DNA from: Chryseobacterium sp. JJR-5R
GTDB lineage: Bacteria; Bacteroidota; Bacteroidia; Flavobacteriales; Weeksellaceae
DNA length: 64,000 bases
Direction of reading: 5' to 3'
NCBI RefSeq assembly: GCF_034047335.1
Contig: NZ_CP139137.1
Coordinates: forward strand, 620,001 to 684,000
The notes beneath the pieces were generated by a model, which was not told the DNA's origin, did no database searches, and saw nothing but the letters and a program-made list of their open reading frames with translations. Positions 1 through 12,479 of the stretch are shown here, piece after piece (the first letter of the stretch is position 1; the number at the start of each line of letters is the position of its first letter). Position numbers and translations under genes: made by a program.

Positions 1-1827
1 GAAATCAATTCTGCCACAAGAACCCTGAATGATAATATGGATGTCAATACCATGGATAACACTTCCATTTTCGGAAATGTATTCAGAGCCGGAAGGCCGG
101 TATTGTATAACCACAGGGTACAGCTGAATTATAAGCTGCCGTTCCAGTATCTTCCGTATCTGGATTTCATTGATGCAGAAGTAGGATACGGATTTACTTA
201 TAACTGGAATGCAAGGTCCACGGTTTTGCTGGCAGGTCCGGACGGAAGTTTAGGGTCAATCGGTCAGAATACCAATGTGATTCAGGTAACGGGATCAGCA
301 GACTTCACGAAATTCTTCGGCCAGTTCGGGTATTTCAAGAACCTTTCTGCCAAACTGCAGAAGCGTAAACAGGAAGTCGATTCACTGAACAATGCCTACA
401 CCCAGGCCTGGGAGAAAAATAGGTACGCTTATAAAAAGTATAAATTTAAAAACAGGCTGACCCCGCTTCAGAGCATGGCCTATCTGCTGACTTCATTCAA
501 GCAGCTGGACATTAATTACTCTGAAAATAACGGGACCGTACTTCCGGGACTCTTATCAGCTCCGAACTGGTATGGTTACGGACAGACGCTGGGAGGCCCT
601 ACAGCAGGATTCTTATTAGGGTCGCAGGCAGATATCAGAAGATTAGTGATAGAAAATGGCTGGGTGAGTGATTCAGATTTTATGACAGATCCTTACATCC
701 GGATGTCGACCAGGGAATTGCGGGCCAATTTGCAGGTGATGCCGATGAATGATCTGAGGATTGATCTCAGCGCAATACATAATTACAACCGGAACTTTAC
801 CCATACCGGGTTTAATTACCGGGACCCGCTTACCGGTCTCTCGAATCCGGATTATACTTTTGCCAATGACCTGGTCACCTATACCAATTCTGTAGTACTC
901 CTGAAAACGGCATTTCAGGATGGTACGGCCATTTATCAGGCCATCAGGGAAAATGCCAGAACCTTATCCCAGCAGATGCCGGGAGCGCTTCAGCCGGACG
1001 GGTTTAAAGACGGGTACGGAATTTCAAATGCCTATATTTTAATTCCGGCATTCCGTGCAGCAGTGGAAGGAAAGACCGTGAAAATGATGGATAACCCTAA
1101 GAAAGCAGGGCTTCCGATTCCGAACTGGAGGATTACCTATTCAGGGTTGAGGAATGTCCCAATTATTAACGGGCAGTTCTCGAAATTTGATATCCTGCAC
1201 GCTTATCAGGCAACCTATACGGCAACGGGAATTCAGTCAAGCATCGATTATTTCAACAGGCTGAATTCACTTACGAGCTCAGGAAGAGACATTAATGACG
1301 ACTACATCAATCCGTTTACTTTCGCTCAGGTAGGCTATGTTGAGAACTTCTCGCCGCTGATCGGTGTTGACATGACCATGAGGAACAATATCCAGCTGGG
1401 TATTCAGTACAACCGGTTGAGGACATTGTTATTAGGATTGGTGAACCATACGTTAACGGAAGATTCAAACAGTGAATATGTAGTAAGGGTAGGATACATC
1501 ATCAGGAATTTCAGACTGGGAATGACCAATGTGAGAGGAAGAGGAAAAGGCAAAGGTACCGACCTGAATATCAGGGGCGACTTTTCACTGAGAGACAGCA
1601 GAACAAGCATCACCAATATTTTGCTGGATGACTCCCAGGTGACAGGAGGCCAGAGGCTGATGAACATCAAGGTTTCTGCAGACTACAATGTTTCCGAAAA
1701 CCTAAACCTTAGGGTATTCTACGAGCAGATGACTTCCAAATATAAAATCTCAACCGCCTTCCCGCTGTCAACGGTAAGAGCAGGGATTTCTGCAACGTTT
1801 ACCTTCGGGGATTCAGGAGGTTTTTAA
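1..1827 (+). CDS. sprA: Cell-surface protein SprA (T9SS outer-membrane translocon), C-terminal part
   Basis: The reading frame is open from base 1, so the gene begins outside the window and only about 608 C-terminal residues are seen; the family is usually over 2000 residues. SprA (Sov in Porphyromonas) is the giant beta-barrel that forms the outer-membrane channel of the type IX secretion system, needed for gliding and export of T9SS cargo. Visible features are many alternating amphipathic strands (for example the YIIRNFRLGMTN stretch), long extracellular-type loops, and a final strand ending in Phe, as outer-membrane barrels do. The neighbours gcvH and vanZ follow sprA in other flavobacteria, which supports the call. 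Other T9SS-related genes in the window lie elsewhere (13371, 41881, 62533). Confidence 0.93.
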   Translation, partial: EINSATRTLNDNMDVNTMDNTSIFGNVFRAGRPVLYNHRVQLNYKLPFQYLPYLDFIDAEVGYGFTYNWNARSTVLLAGPDGSLGSIGQNTNVIQVTGSADFTKFFGQFGYFKNLSAKLQKRKQEVDSLNNAYTQAWEKNRYAYKKYKFKNRLTPLQSMAYLLTSFKQLDINYSENNGTVLPGLLSAPNWYGYGQTLGGPTAGFLLGSQADIRRLVIENGWVSDSDFMTDPYIRMSTRELRANLQVMPMNDLRIDLSAIHNYNRNFTHTGFNYRDPLTGLSNPDYTFANDLVTYTNSVVLLKTAFQDGTAIYQAIRENARTLSQQMPGALQPDGFKDGYGISNAYILIPAFRAAVEGKTVKMMDNPKKAGLPIPNWRITYSGLRNVPIINGQFSKFDILHAYQATYTATGIQSSIDYFNRLNSLTSSGRDINDDYINPFTFAQVGYVENFSPLIGVDMTMRNNIQLGIQYNRLRTLLLGLVNHTLTEDSNSEYVVRVGYIIRNFRLGMTNVRGRGKGKGTDLNIRGDFSLRDSRTSITNILLDDSQVTGGQRLMNIKVSADYNVSENLNLRVFYEQMTSKYKISTAFPLSTVRAGISATFTFGDSGGF

Positions 1828-1849
1828 TAAGAACAAAAATAAATAGAGA

Positions 1850-1877
1850 TGTCCTTCAGTTTTGGAGGACATTTTTT
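1850..1877 (+). terminator. Intrinsic terminator after sprA
   Basis: An inverted repeat (TGTCCTTCA / TGGAGGACA) with a 4-base loop is followed by a run of T, 23 bases after the sprA stop. It separates sprA from the gcvH promoter. Confidence 0.8.
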
Positions 1878-1887
1878 ATATCCGATA

Positions 1888-1918
1888 TTTGAACCTTATA
1901 GAATTTTGAATACATTTG
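1888..1918 (+). promoter_or_regulatory. Bacteroidetes-type promoter of gcvH
   Basis: TTTG at 1888-1891, a 19-base spacer and TACATTTG at 1911-1918 match the primary sigma consensus of Bacteroidetes (TTTG, then TAnnTTTG). The gcvH start codon is 20 bases downstream. No Shine-Dalgarno sequence lies between; the leader is A/T-rich. Confidence 0.8.
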
Positions 1919-1937
1919 TACAAAATAAAATTTAAAA

Positions 1938-2315
1938 ATGAACACACCATCAGAATTAAAGTACACGAAAGATCACGAATGGATCAAGATCGAAGGTAAC
2001 GTGGCTACCATCGGTATTACAGACTTTGCGCAGGGCGAGCTGGGAGATATCGTTTATGTAGATATAGATACTGTAGATGATGAATTGGAAGGAGGTGCCG
2101 TTTTCGGAAGTGTGGAAGCTGTAAAGACAGTTTCAGATCTGTTCTTGCCTATTGCAGGAAAAGTAATCGAATTCAATTCAGATTTGGAAGACCAGCCTGA
2201 ATTATTGAATACAGATCCTTATGGAAACGGATGGATCATCAAATTAGAAGTTGCTGAAGGTGCAGATCATTCAGAATTGCTTTCTGCAGAAGAATACCAG
2301 GAAATCATTGGATAA
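1938..2315 (+). CDS. gcvH: Glycine cleavage system H protein
   Basis: Lipoyl carrier protein of the cytoplasmic glycine cleavage complex. It shuttles the aminomethyl group between the P, T and L proteins. It has 125 residues, the normal length. The lipoylation site is Lys63 in the GSVEAVKTVSD motif, and the N-terminal YTKDHEWI and following GITDFAQ are typical. The start is an ATG behind a clear promoter. The stop overlaps the proposed start of the VanZ-like gene, suggesting co-transcription. No gcvT or gcvP is nearby, as is common in this group. Confidence 0.97.
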   Translation: MNTPSELKYTKDHEWIKIEGNVATIGITDFAQGELGDIVYVDIDTVDDELEGGAVFGSVEAVKTVSDLFLPIAGKVIEFNSDLEDQPELLNTDPYGNGWIIKLEVAEGADHSELLSAEEYQEIIG

Positions 2316-2667
2316 GATTTCAAACCTATTTAGTAAGATTTTGCCCGTTTACTGGGCATTTCTTACTTATATGCTTCTCAGGCCCGGAGAAGAAAACCAT
2401 GAATACTGGTTTATGTTCAGTGGAATTGATAAGGTTTTGCACGTGAGCATATTTGCCATGCTGGGATTTTGTTTCATGGCTGCCCTTCCCCGGATAAGGT
2501 TTTTCTACTTTTTTCAGATCATCCTGATCTATGCATTCGTTACCGAAATCCTTCAGGAAAAAATGGGGTTGGGAAGATCTATGGAAACCTTGGATGTCGT
2601 TGCAGATACCATCGGCTGCCTGATCGGGTATGGTATATATAAGATGCTGATCAAGCGTTTCTTCTGA
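2308..2667 (+). CDS. VanZ-like family membrane protein
   Basis: Small integral membrane protein of about 119 residues with roughly four hydrophobic helices. The family signature elements are present: DKVLHVSIFAMLGF in the second helix, and EILQEK...GR...DVVADTIG before the last helix. The function of chromosomal VanZ-like proteins is unsettled; VanZ itself gives low-level teicoplanin resistance. There is no ATG at the right place. I chose the TTG at 2308, overlapping the gcvH stop by 8 bases, because the conserved part begins right after it (LDKISNLF). A TTG at 2251 would add 19 residues that are only the shifted gcvH frame. It is probably co-translated with gcvH. Confidence 0.8.
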   Translation: MDKISNLFSKILPVYWAFLTYMLLRPGEENHEYWFMFSGIDKVLHVSIFAMLGFCFMAALPRIRFFYFFQIILIYAFVTEILQEKMGLGRSMETLDVVADTIGCLIGYGIYKMLIKRFF

Positions 2668-2687
2668 TTATAAAAGAATATTCCTCT

Positions 2688-2850
2688 TCACTTGTTGTTT
2701 CATTTCTCACAATTCTTCTTAGGAGCTATATCCCGCTATCCACTATTACTCCTCACGCCTTTTCTTGCCACGGCATTTCCTTCGCTTACCTGTTTGCTGT
2801 TGCGGGGTAGCCGTTTCTATCGGGGCTAGGGGTTCGGGACGTCCCAAGAA
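2688..2850 (+). repeat. Dispersed intergenic element, copy A
   Basis: The stretch reads approximately AGGAGCTAT..CCCGCTATCCACT..TACTCCTCACGCC, then TTGCGGGGTAGCCGTT..TATCGGGGCTAGG. The same landmarks in the same order recur at 24005-24125. No coding potential is convincing. It looks like a decayed non-autonomous repeat. Confidence 0.55.
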
Positions 2851-3041
2851 GAGCAGTTTATAAAATCCGCTTACTATGCGTTATTACTTAACCGCCATTT
2901 CTCATCTCTCATTACCACGCTTCTCATCTGCCATTACCATCATCATTACCATTACCATTAGCTATTACCGGATTATTATTGAATCATCCTTAGTTATCAG
3001 GAGTTATCATTCCAGTTTAATTTTCATAAGTCAGGTCAATA

Positions 3042-3260
3042 ATTCCCGGTATAAAAATTCCCCTCCTTTGGAGGGGTGTCAAAAATCCTTAGGATTTTTG
3101 ACGGGGTGGTTTAAAACATTGCGCTCCTATATATTGCACTCTTATATATAATATACTCTTATATAATGTACGCTAAATATTACCTACCGTCCGGAGTATG
3201 TGCAACCCAATCTTGCAGGTTTTTAAAACCTGTAAGATTTCTTCAAAGTTTCCATTACGG
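3042..3260 (+). repeat. Direct repeat, copy 1 of 2 upstream of the rrn operon
   Basis: It begins with ATTCCC..ATAAAAATTCCCCTCCTTTGGAGGGG and contains the imperfect palindrome CAAAAATCC..GGATTTTTGA. After that come ACTCTTATATATAATATACTCTTATATAATGTA, TACCTACCGTCCGGAGTAT, a CAGGTTTT/AAAACCTG hairpin and AAAGTTTCCATTACGG. Nearly the same 220 bases recur about 369 bases downstream. A reading frame through this stretch (2876-3151) is not a believable gene. Confidence 0.85.
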
Positions 3261-3410
3261 ATTTCATCATACGGGGCATTTTTACACCATTTAATTTAAT
3301 TTCCATCCGGTAATCATTTTTGGCAATCACCAGTTTTTATACATTGTTATATCATAATTCCCTGTAGGCATTATCGTAAATCATCGCAGGGCCCTCTTCA
3401 TTTATATCTT

Positions 3411-3627
3411 ATTCCCGCCATAAAAATTCCCCTCCTTTGGAGGGGTGTCAAAAATCCAGAGGATTTTTGACGGGGTGGTTTGACATTATGCTTTTATACA
3501 TTACACTCTTATATATAATATACTCTTATATAATGTATGCTCAATATTACCTACCGTCCGGAGTATAGGAAACCAAACCTTGCAGGTTTTGAAAACCTGT
3601 AAGGTTTGATTAAAGTTTCCATTACGG
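3411..3627 (+). repeat. Direct repeat, copy 2 of 2 upstream of the rrn operon
   Basis: Second copy of the unit at 3042-3260, with scattered substitutions and the same order of sub-elements: CCCTCC/GGAGGGG palindrome, CAAAAATCC/GGATTTTTG palindrome, TATATA-rich block, ACCTACCGTCCGGAGTAT and the AGGTTTT/AAAACCT hairpin. The divergence shows the duplication is not recent. Confidence 0.85.
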
Positions 3628-4040
3628 TTTTTCTCACAGATTTATCACACAAAGTCGTTTCTACACCGGTCAATGTTAATCTAATCACAGTTCAACAATC
3701 ATTGTATTGTCAGGAATCACTTTGATAAACCCATCCCGGCATAATTTACTTATTTCGTTACTTCTTCTTATATATTATATGAGAACTGTGTTATAAAAAA
3801 TCAGAATCTTTGTCAGCAACCGGTAGGATTTATAACCTTCGCCACTGATTTAAAATCTGTTTTCAGGTCCTTTTGGTCTCCATTTACCGGCGAAACCACT
3901 TTATATGACCTTAAGTTTTTTAACCCATACCCATGGTATTTGAATCTTGTGGATAACTCTGAATTGTCTGTAAACGTTATGCAGTCAGTTGGATAAGGAT
4001 TTACTTTCCCACAAATTGTGTTTTAAGATGAACATAATGT
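3628..4040. other. Non-coding leader region, nothing recognised
   Basis: AT-rich DNA between the repeat pair and the first rRNA promoter. I see no gene, RNA or repeat here. It may act as upstream activating sequence for the rrn promoters, but nothing in the sequence shows that. Confidence 0.4.
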
Positions 4041-4048
4041 TACGTATA

Positions 4049-4080
4049 TTTGGAAGATAAGGGATGAGTTTCTATCTTTG
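4049..4080 (+). promoter_or_regulatory. rrn promoter P1
   Basis: TTTGG at 4049-4053 and TATCTTTG at 4073-4080, 20 bases between TTTG and the -7 element. It is the first of three promoters of the same layout upstream of 16S. Confidence 0.75.
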
Positions 4081-4233
4081 CCCCACTGAAAAACGAGAGT
4101 AGATCAGCAGCGCAGAAGAGGCTTTTAGGTAAGCCGGAATAAAATAACTAATCATCTACCTTACAGGATTGCTTCAGGCAGTTGTGTAGGATACGGATCG
4201 GGAAAAACTTTTTAGGATTTTAGATAAATAAAA

Positions 4234-4264
4234 TTTGGATGGTTGGAAAAGATTTGTATCTTTG
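4234..4264 (+). promoter_or_regulatory. rrn promoter P2
   Basis: TTTGG at 4234-4238 and TATCTTTG at 4257-4264, 19-base spacing between TTTG and the -7 element. TTTGCAGTCCGG follows, the initiation region of a typical Bacteroidetes promoter. Confidence 0.75.
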
Positions 4265-4358
4265 CAGTCCGGTAAAACGGGAGCGCAGGAGTAGAGGGGT
4301 TGGATGTTGAGAGGGGTTAAGGTTAGAGAAAAAAACTTTAAAATTTTCCTTAAAAACA

Positions 4359-4390
4359 TTTGGCGGATTAGAAATAAAGTTTTACTTTTG
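4359..4390 (+). promoter_or_regulatory. rrn promoter P3
   Basis: TTTGG at 4359-4363 and TACTTTTG at 4383-4390, 20-base spacing. It is the promoter nearest to 16S, about 140 bases upstream of the mature 5' end. Confidence 0.75.
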
Positions 4391-4489
4391 CACACGCAAA
4401 TACGGCAAAGCCCAACGACAGAAAAGGGTGGCCGTGGGAGCGGAAGAAGAGAGATCATTGAAAAACAGATATACAACCAAGAATAAGGA

Positions 4490-4514
4490 AAAACTAAAGC
4501 GTAAAATAACTTTG
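4490..4514 (+). other. 5' arm of pre-16S processing stem
   Basis: AAAACTAAAGC just before 16S can pair with GCTTTAGTTTT at 6120-6130, and AACTTT at about 4509 with AAAGTT at 6111-6116. Such long-range stems around 16S are cut by RNase III during rRNA maturation. Confidence 0.6.
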
Positions 4515-4532
4515 AGTGAGTCAGACAAACAT

Positions 4533-6053
<1,521 letters not shown>

Positions 6054-6110
6054 GACTCGTTAAGCGAGTATAAACAAAATTAGGTACTTAACTGTACCAA
6101 GTACTTACTT

Positions 6111-6130
6111 AAAGTTAGAGCTTTAGTTTT
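6111..6130 (+). other. 3' arm of pre-16S processing stem
   Basis: AAAGTT and GCTTTAGTTTT are complementary to the arm at 4490-4514, enclosing the 16S sequence. Confidence 0.6.
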
Positions 6131-6206
6131 TTTATTGGTTGCTATCTTACATAAAATACAATACAAACCCACTAGGAATTAGTATAGGGATAGAGATACA
6201 GGAGCG

Positions 6207-6262
6207 GAGAGCCAAGAACCAAGACCAATGTAAAAGTCTTGTATCTAGCATCTGGGATCTGT
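6207..6262 (+). repeat. Spacer repeat before tRNA-Ile
   Basis: GAGAGCCAAGAACCAAGACC, a short spacer, then AAGTCTTGTATCTAGCATCT. CAAGAC and GTCTTG can form a hairpin. A second, similar copy stands before tRNA-Ala. Both lie in the 16S-23S transcribed spacer. Confidence 0.65.
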
Positions 6263-6275
6263 TAGTCTAAAAGAC

Positions 6276-6349
6276 AGTCTCGTAGCTCAGCTGGTTAGAG
6301 CGCTACACTGATAATGTAGAGGTCGGCAGTTCGAGCCTGCCCGAGACTA
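6276..6349 (+). tRNA. tRNA-Ile (GAT anticodon)
   Basis: 74 bases with a 7-base-pair acceptor stem (AGTCTCG / CGAGACT), discriminator A, TAGCTCAG D-arm, anticodon GAT at 6310-6312 and a GTTCGAG T-loop. CCA is not encoded. Its place between 16S and tRNA-Ala is the standard spacer arrangement. Confidence 0.97.
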
Positions 6350-6374
6350 CTAATTGCAAAAGACGGGAAGAGTA

Positions 6375-6432
6375 GAGAGCCATGAACCAAGACTGTCAAT
6401 TAGAAAGTCTTGTCTCTAGGATCTTGAGTCTT
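6375..6432 (+). repeat. Spacer repeat before tRNA-Ala
   Basis: GAGAGCCATGAACCAAGACT, a spacer, then AAGTCTTGTCTCTAGGATCTT. It is a diverged copy of the unit at 6207-6262, again with the CAAGAC/GTCTTG inverted pair. Confidence 0.65.
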
Positions 6433-6448
6433 TTAAGTCTGACTAGAG

Positions 6449-6522
6449 GGGGAATTAGCTCAGCTGGCTAGAGCGCCTGCCTTGCACGCAGGAGGTCAAG
6501 GGTTCGACTCCCTTATTCTCCA
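6449..6522 (+). tRNA. tRNA-Ala (TGC anticodon)
   Basis: 74 bases with acceptor stem GGGGAAT / ATTCTCC, discriminator A, TAGCTCAG D-arm, anticodon TGC at 6483-6485 and GGTTCGACTCC T-arm. CCA is not encoded. Confidence 0.97.
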
Positions 6523-6665
6523 CGGATTGTACTTAATTACTTAGGTAATAGGGTATGATGTATGAGGGTAATAAAAGAAAGTGTATATTCTACATAATGA
6601 CGGAGCCGTCATTAGTATGCTTCACTTGATTGCTTAAGTACAAGAACAAAGATCATTGACATTAA

Positions 6666-6705
6666 CGGTAAAGACATCACAAAGAGAAAACCGAGCACTT
6701 ATAAG
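6666..6705 (+). other. 5' arm of pre-23S processing stem
   Basis: CGGTAAAGACATCACAAAG (6666-6684), AAAACC (6687-6692) and GCACTTATAAG (6695-6705) are complementary, in order, to segments at 9538-9582 after 23S. Together they form a long stem that loops out the 23S rRNA for RNase III-type processing. Confidence 0.75.
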
Positions 6706-6728
6706 TGCTTGAGTAACCTAAAAAATAG

Positions 6729-9490
<2,762 letters not shown>

Positions 9491-9537
9491 GCCTATCAGG
9501 ATACTGTAAGCTTATAGCTTCATGCGATAAGCCAAGC

Positions 9538-9582
9538 CTTATAAGTGCCAAAATGGTTTTGCCTTTGTGATGATATTTACCG
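9538..9582 (+). other. 3' arm of pre-23S processing stem
   Basis: CTTATAAGTGC, GGTTTT and CTTTGTGATGATATTTACCG pair with 6705-6666. The rest of the 23S-5S spacer (9583-9650) holds short repeats of the type AGCTTATAGCCTACTGCCTACAGC. Confidence 0.75.
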
Positions 9583-9653
9583 ATAAAAAGCAGTATGCTT
9601 TACGCTGTAAGCCTAAAGCTTATAGCCTACTGCCTACAGCTATATACAACCTT

Positions 9654-9761
<108 letters not shown>

Positions 9762-9775
9762 TTTTTTTATTTTAT

Positions 9776-9812
9776 AAAACTCCTTCATCATCCGATGAAG
9801 GAGTTTTTTTTT
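9776..9812 (+). terminator. rrn operon terminator
   Basis: A perfect 12-base-pair stem (AACTCCTTCATC / GATGAAGGAGTT) with a 4-base loop and a long T run, 15 bases after 5S. Confidence 0.92.
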
Positions 9813-10410
9813 GTTTATATACAGTTACAAAATCAAATATACATACACACATCTGCAAAAATACCTGATGCTTAAAGATCTGGAATTCTAAAAGCAAAGT
9901 TCAGGGGATACAATACCCATACAAAAATACTCACTAAATATTATCTGGACATTAGCGTTTTATTAAATACAACATACCAGTCATGTTTCCAAAACAATAC
10001 ATACCAATTGATCCGATACATCGACTATCGCAGTAACTGATTTTGTTGTCTGAATAATTCTCATTTTATAAGAGTTGAATTTTAGTATACTAAAGATATG
10101 TCCTCTCAATAATCATTTAAACTAATGACTTTACCAATCACACTATTCATAATTTGATTCAGAATAATAAAACATAGTATAATTTGTATTTTTACTTCTT
10201 CATATATCACACTTATGAATAAGGTTTCTATGAAACATCCACTGCAGTTGTGCTATCCGGATTTCCTGTTTTATCTTATTGTGCTTTTCTGTATTCTCTA
10301 ACAATCCAATTTTCAAGCTAAACCAATGCTATCTATTTTAGAAATGCATGGATCATATTATAATCTAAAAATTAAATAGAAATAGTAGCTTAGTTTATTT
10401 GTTTGCATAT
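9813..10410. other. Intergenic region, nothing recognised
   Basis: About 600 AT-rich bases between the rrn terminator and the terminator of the carboxyltransferase gene. I find no open frame with coding character, no structured RNA and no repeat shared with the rest of the window. Confidence 0.4.
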
Positions 10411-10450
10411 CTTTAAAAAAAATCAGTCTCACCGTTACAGTAAGACTGAT
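10411..10450 (-). terminator. Terminator of the carboxyltransferase gene
   Basis: Read on the minus strand, ATCAGTCT, a 13-base loop and AGACTGAT are followed by a T run, 25 bases after the stop codon of the gene at 10475-12103. Confidence 0.8.
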
Positions 10451-10474
10451 CTGTTTATATCTGTTTAAAAACAA

Positions 10475-12103
10475 TTAAACCTGAATAACGCCCAGATTAA
10501 ATTTTTCTGTAATCGGAGCATGATTAGCCGCCTCAATACCCATGGAAATCCATTTTCTGGTATCTACCGGATTAATGATAGCATCTGTCCAGAGACGGGC
10601 TGCAGAATAGGTCGCCTCCGTTTGTTTCTGATATCTTTTGGAGATCGTATCCAAAATTTCTTGGCGTTCTTCTGCAGAAATTTCTTTCCCCTGTTTTTTT
10701 AAGGTAGATTCCTGAATCTGTGCCAGAACTTTTGCAGCCTGCGTACCGCCCATCACTGCAAGATCTGCCCACGGCCAGGCTACGATTAATCTCGGATCAT
10801 AAGCTTTTCCGCACATCGCGTAATTTCCTGCTCCATAAGAATTTCCGGTGATAACCGTAAACTTAGGAACAACAGAATTAGACACGGCATTAACCATTTT
10901 GGCTCCGTCTTTAATAATTCCGCCATGCTCAGATTTAGAACCCACCATGAAGCCTGTAACGTCCTGTAAAAATACCAAAGGAATCTTTCTTTGGTTGCAG
11001 TTGGCAATAAATCTCGTTGCTTTATCGGCAGAGTCTGAATAAATAACCCCTCCGAACTGCATTTCACCTTTTCCGCTTTTAACCAGTTTCCTCTGGTTGG
11101 CCACAATTCCTACAGACCAGCCGTCAATTCTTGCGGTCGCACAGATAATGCTTTTCCCGTAATCAGGTTTATATTCATCATATTCAGAATTATCAACCAG
11201 ACATTTAATAATTTCATACGTATCATACTGTTCGGTTCTTGAGGCCGGGAGAATTCCGAAAATATTCTCAGGTTTTGATTTTGGCTGGAAACTTTCAATC
11301 CTGTCGAAGCCCGCTTTTTCAGTACTTCCGATAGATTTCATGATATTTTTAATTCTGTTCAAAGCATCCTGGTCATCTTTAGCCTTATAATCGGTAACGC
11401 CCGAAATAGAACAGTGTGTAGTGGCACCGCCGAGTGTTTCATTATCAATAGATTCTCCGATGGCGGCTTTTACGAGATAGCTTCCGGCCAGGAATATGGA
11501 ACCTGTTTTGTCTACAATCATCGCCTCATCACTCATAATCGGGAGATAAGCACCGCCGGCAACACAACTGCCCATTACCGCTGAAATCTGGATGATTCCC
11601 ATAGAGCTCATTTTAGCATTATTCCTGAAAATTCTGCCGAAGTGTTCCTTATCCGGGAAAATTTCATCCTGCATCGGGAGATAAACCCCTGCAGAATCAA
11701 CAAGATATATAATCGGAAGCCTGTTTTCCATAGCAATTTCCTGGGCCCTTAAATTTTTCTTTCCGGTGATCGGAAACCATGCGCCTGCCTTTACCGAAGC
11801 ATCATTTGCTACAACAATACATTGCTTGCCGGATACATATCCGATAACCACCACAACGCCGCCGCCGGGACATCCGCCATGCTCTTCATACATTTCAAAA
11901 CCTGCAAATGCACCGATTTCTATGGAATCAGAACCCTTGTCAAGAAGATAATCAATCCTTTCCCGTGCCGTCATTTTCCCTTCATCACGAATCTTCTGAA
12001 GCCTTTTTTCGCCGCCGCCTTTCTTGATTTCAGAGAGTAATCGGTTTATTTCGGATAACTTTAATCTGTTCTGATCTTCCCTTTTGTTGAATTCGATGTC
12101 CAT
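10475..12103 (-). CDS. Acyl-CoA carboxylase, carboxyltransferase (beta) subunit
   Basis: 542 residues, the full length for this crotonase-fold family. It transfers carboxyl from biotin to an acyl-CoA in the cytoplasm. The N-terminal ATP-independent acyl-CoA domain and C-terminal carboxybiotin domain are both present. Glycine-rich oxyanion regions are seen (GGGVVVVIG; VMGSCVAGGAYLP; GNSYGAGNYAMCG). The YLPMQ..FPD..HFGR stretch is more like methylcrotonyl-CoA than propionyl-CoA carboxylase, but the substrate cannot be fixed from sequence alone. No biotin carboxylase or carrier gene is adjacent, so its partners must be elsewhere. The ATG is 20 bases downstream of a TATCTTTA box on the minus strand (12125-12132). 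Confidence 0.93.
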   Translation of the reverse strand: MDIEFNKREDQNRLKLSEINRLLSEIKKGGGEKRLQKIRDEGKMTARERIDYLLDKGSDSIEIGAFAGFEMYEEHGGCPGGGVVVVIGYVSGKQCIVVANDASVKAGAWFPITGKKNLRAQEIAMENRLPIIYLVDSAGVYLPMQDEIFPDKEHFGRIFRNNAKMSSMGIIQISAVMGSCVAGGAYLPIMSDEAMIVDKTGSIFLAGSYLVKAAIGESIDNETLGGATTHCSISGVTDYKAKDDQDALNRIKNIMKSIGSTEKAGFDRIESFQPKSKPENIFGILPASRTEQYDTYEIIKCLVDNSEYDEYKPDYGKSIICATARIDGWSVGIVANQRKLVKSGKGEMQFGGVIYSDSADKATRFIANCNQRKIPLVFLQDVTGFMVGSKSEHGGIIKDGAKMVNAVSNSVVPKFTVITGNSYGAGNYAMCGKAYDPRLIVAWPWADLAVMGGTQAAKVLAQIQESTLKKQGKEISAEERQEILDTISKRYQKQTEATYSAARLWTDAIINPVDTRKWISMGIEAANHAPITEKFNLGVIQV

Positions 12104-12243
12104 AAAATTTCAATTTTTTCCGCTTAAAGATACTATTTTTCAAAGAATTTATATTGAATTAAAACAATTGTTTAATTTGTTGGTATTCAGAAATTTATGA
12201 AATATTTAACATATATATGTTTTTCAGTGTATGATATTTTTTT

Positions 12244-12366
12244 TAAATTTACATCAGAGTAACAGGGATAATATCCTCTGTGAATACTCTAAGTTCCTAG
12301 TTTATTTTTTTAATAGTTTATTATTTGAAGGCCCTGAAAGTTGAATAAATTTTTAGGGTTTTTTAT
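12244..12366 (+). ncRNA. Candidate small RNA between promoter-like box and terminator (speculative)
   Basis: A TAAATTTA box (12244-12251) is followed by an inverted repeat CAGAG...CTCTG (12255-12280). About 50 bases later CCCTGAAA / TTTTTAGGG precedes six T (to 12364). This has the layout of a roughly 110-base independent transcript in an otherwise empty 340-base gap. I recognise no RNA family. The distal hairpin could also be only a stray terminator. Confidence 0.2.
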
Positions 12367-12447
12367 TTCGTATATTTCCGGAATATATTTTTTAAAAAAT
12401 AACAATTTTGCCGTACATATTTTAAAGGATTTGTAGAAAGCGATTTG

Positions 12448-12455
12448 TAAATTTG
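12448..12455 (+). promoter_or_regulatory. -7 element of the EamA operon
   Basis: TAAATTTG, 24 bases before the ATG at 12480. A TTTG upstream is present but poorly spaced. The box decides the start: a TTG inside it (12453) cannot be the initiation codon. Confidence 0.5.
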
Positions 12456-12479
12456 CAGAAAATTAAAAAGAAAGCAGAT

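Noticed and set aside
2876-3151. 91-codon open frame in the leader region
   Set aside because: It runs through a repeat with palindromes; the peptide is low-complexity (ITIIITITISYYRIII-type) and has no protein character.
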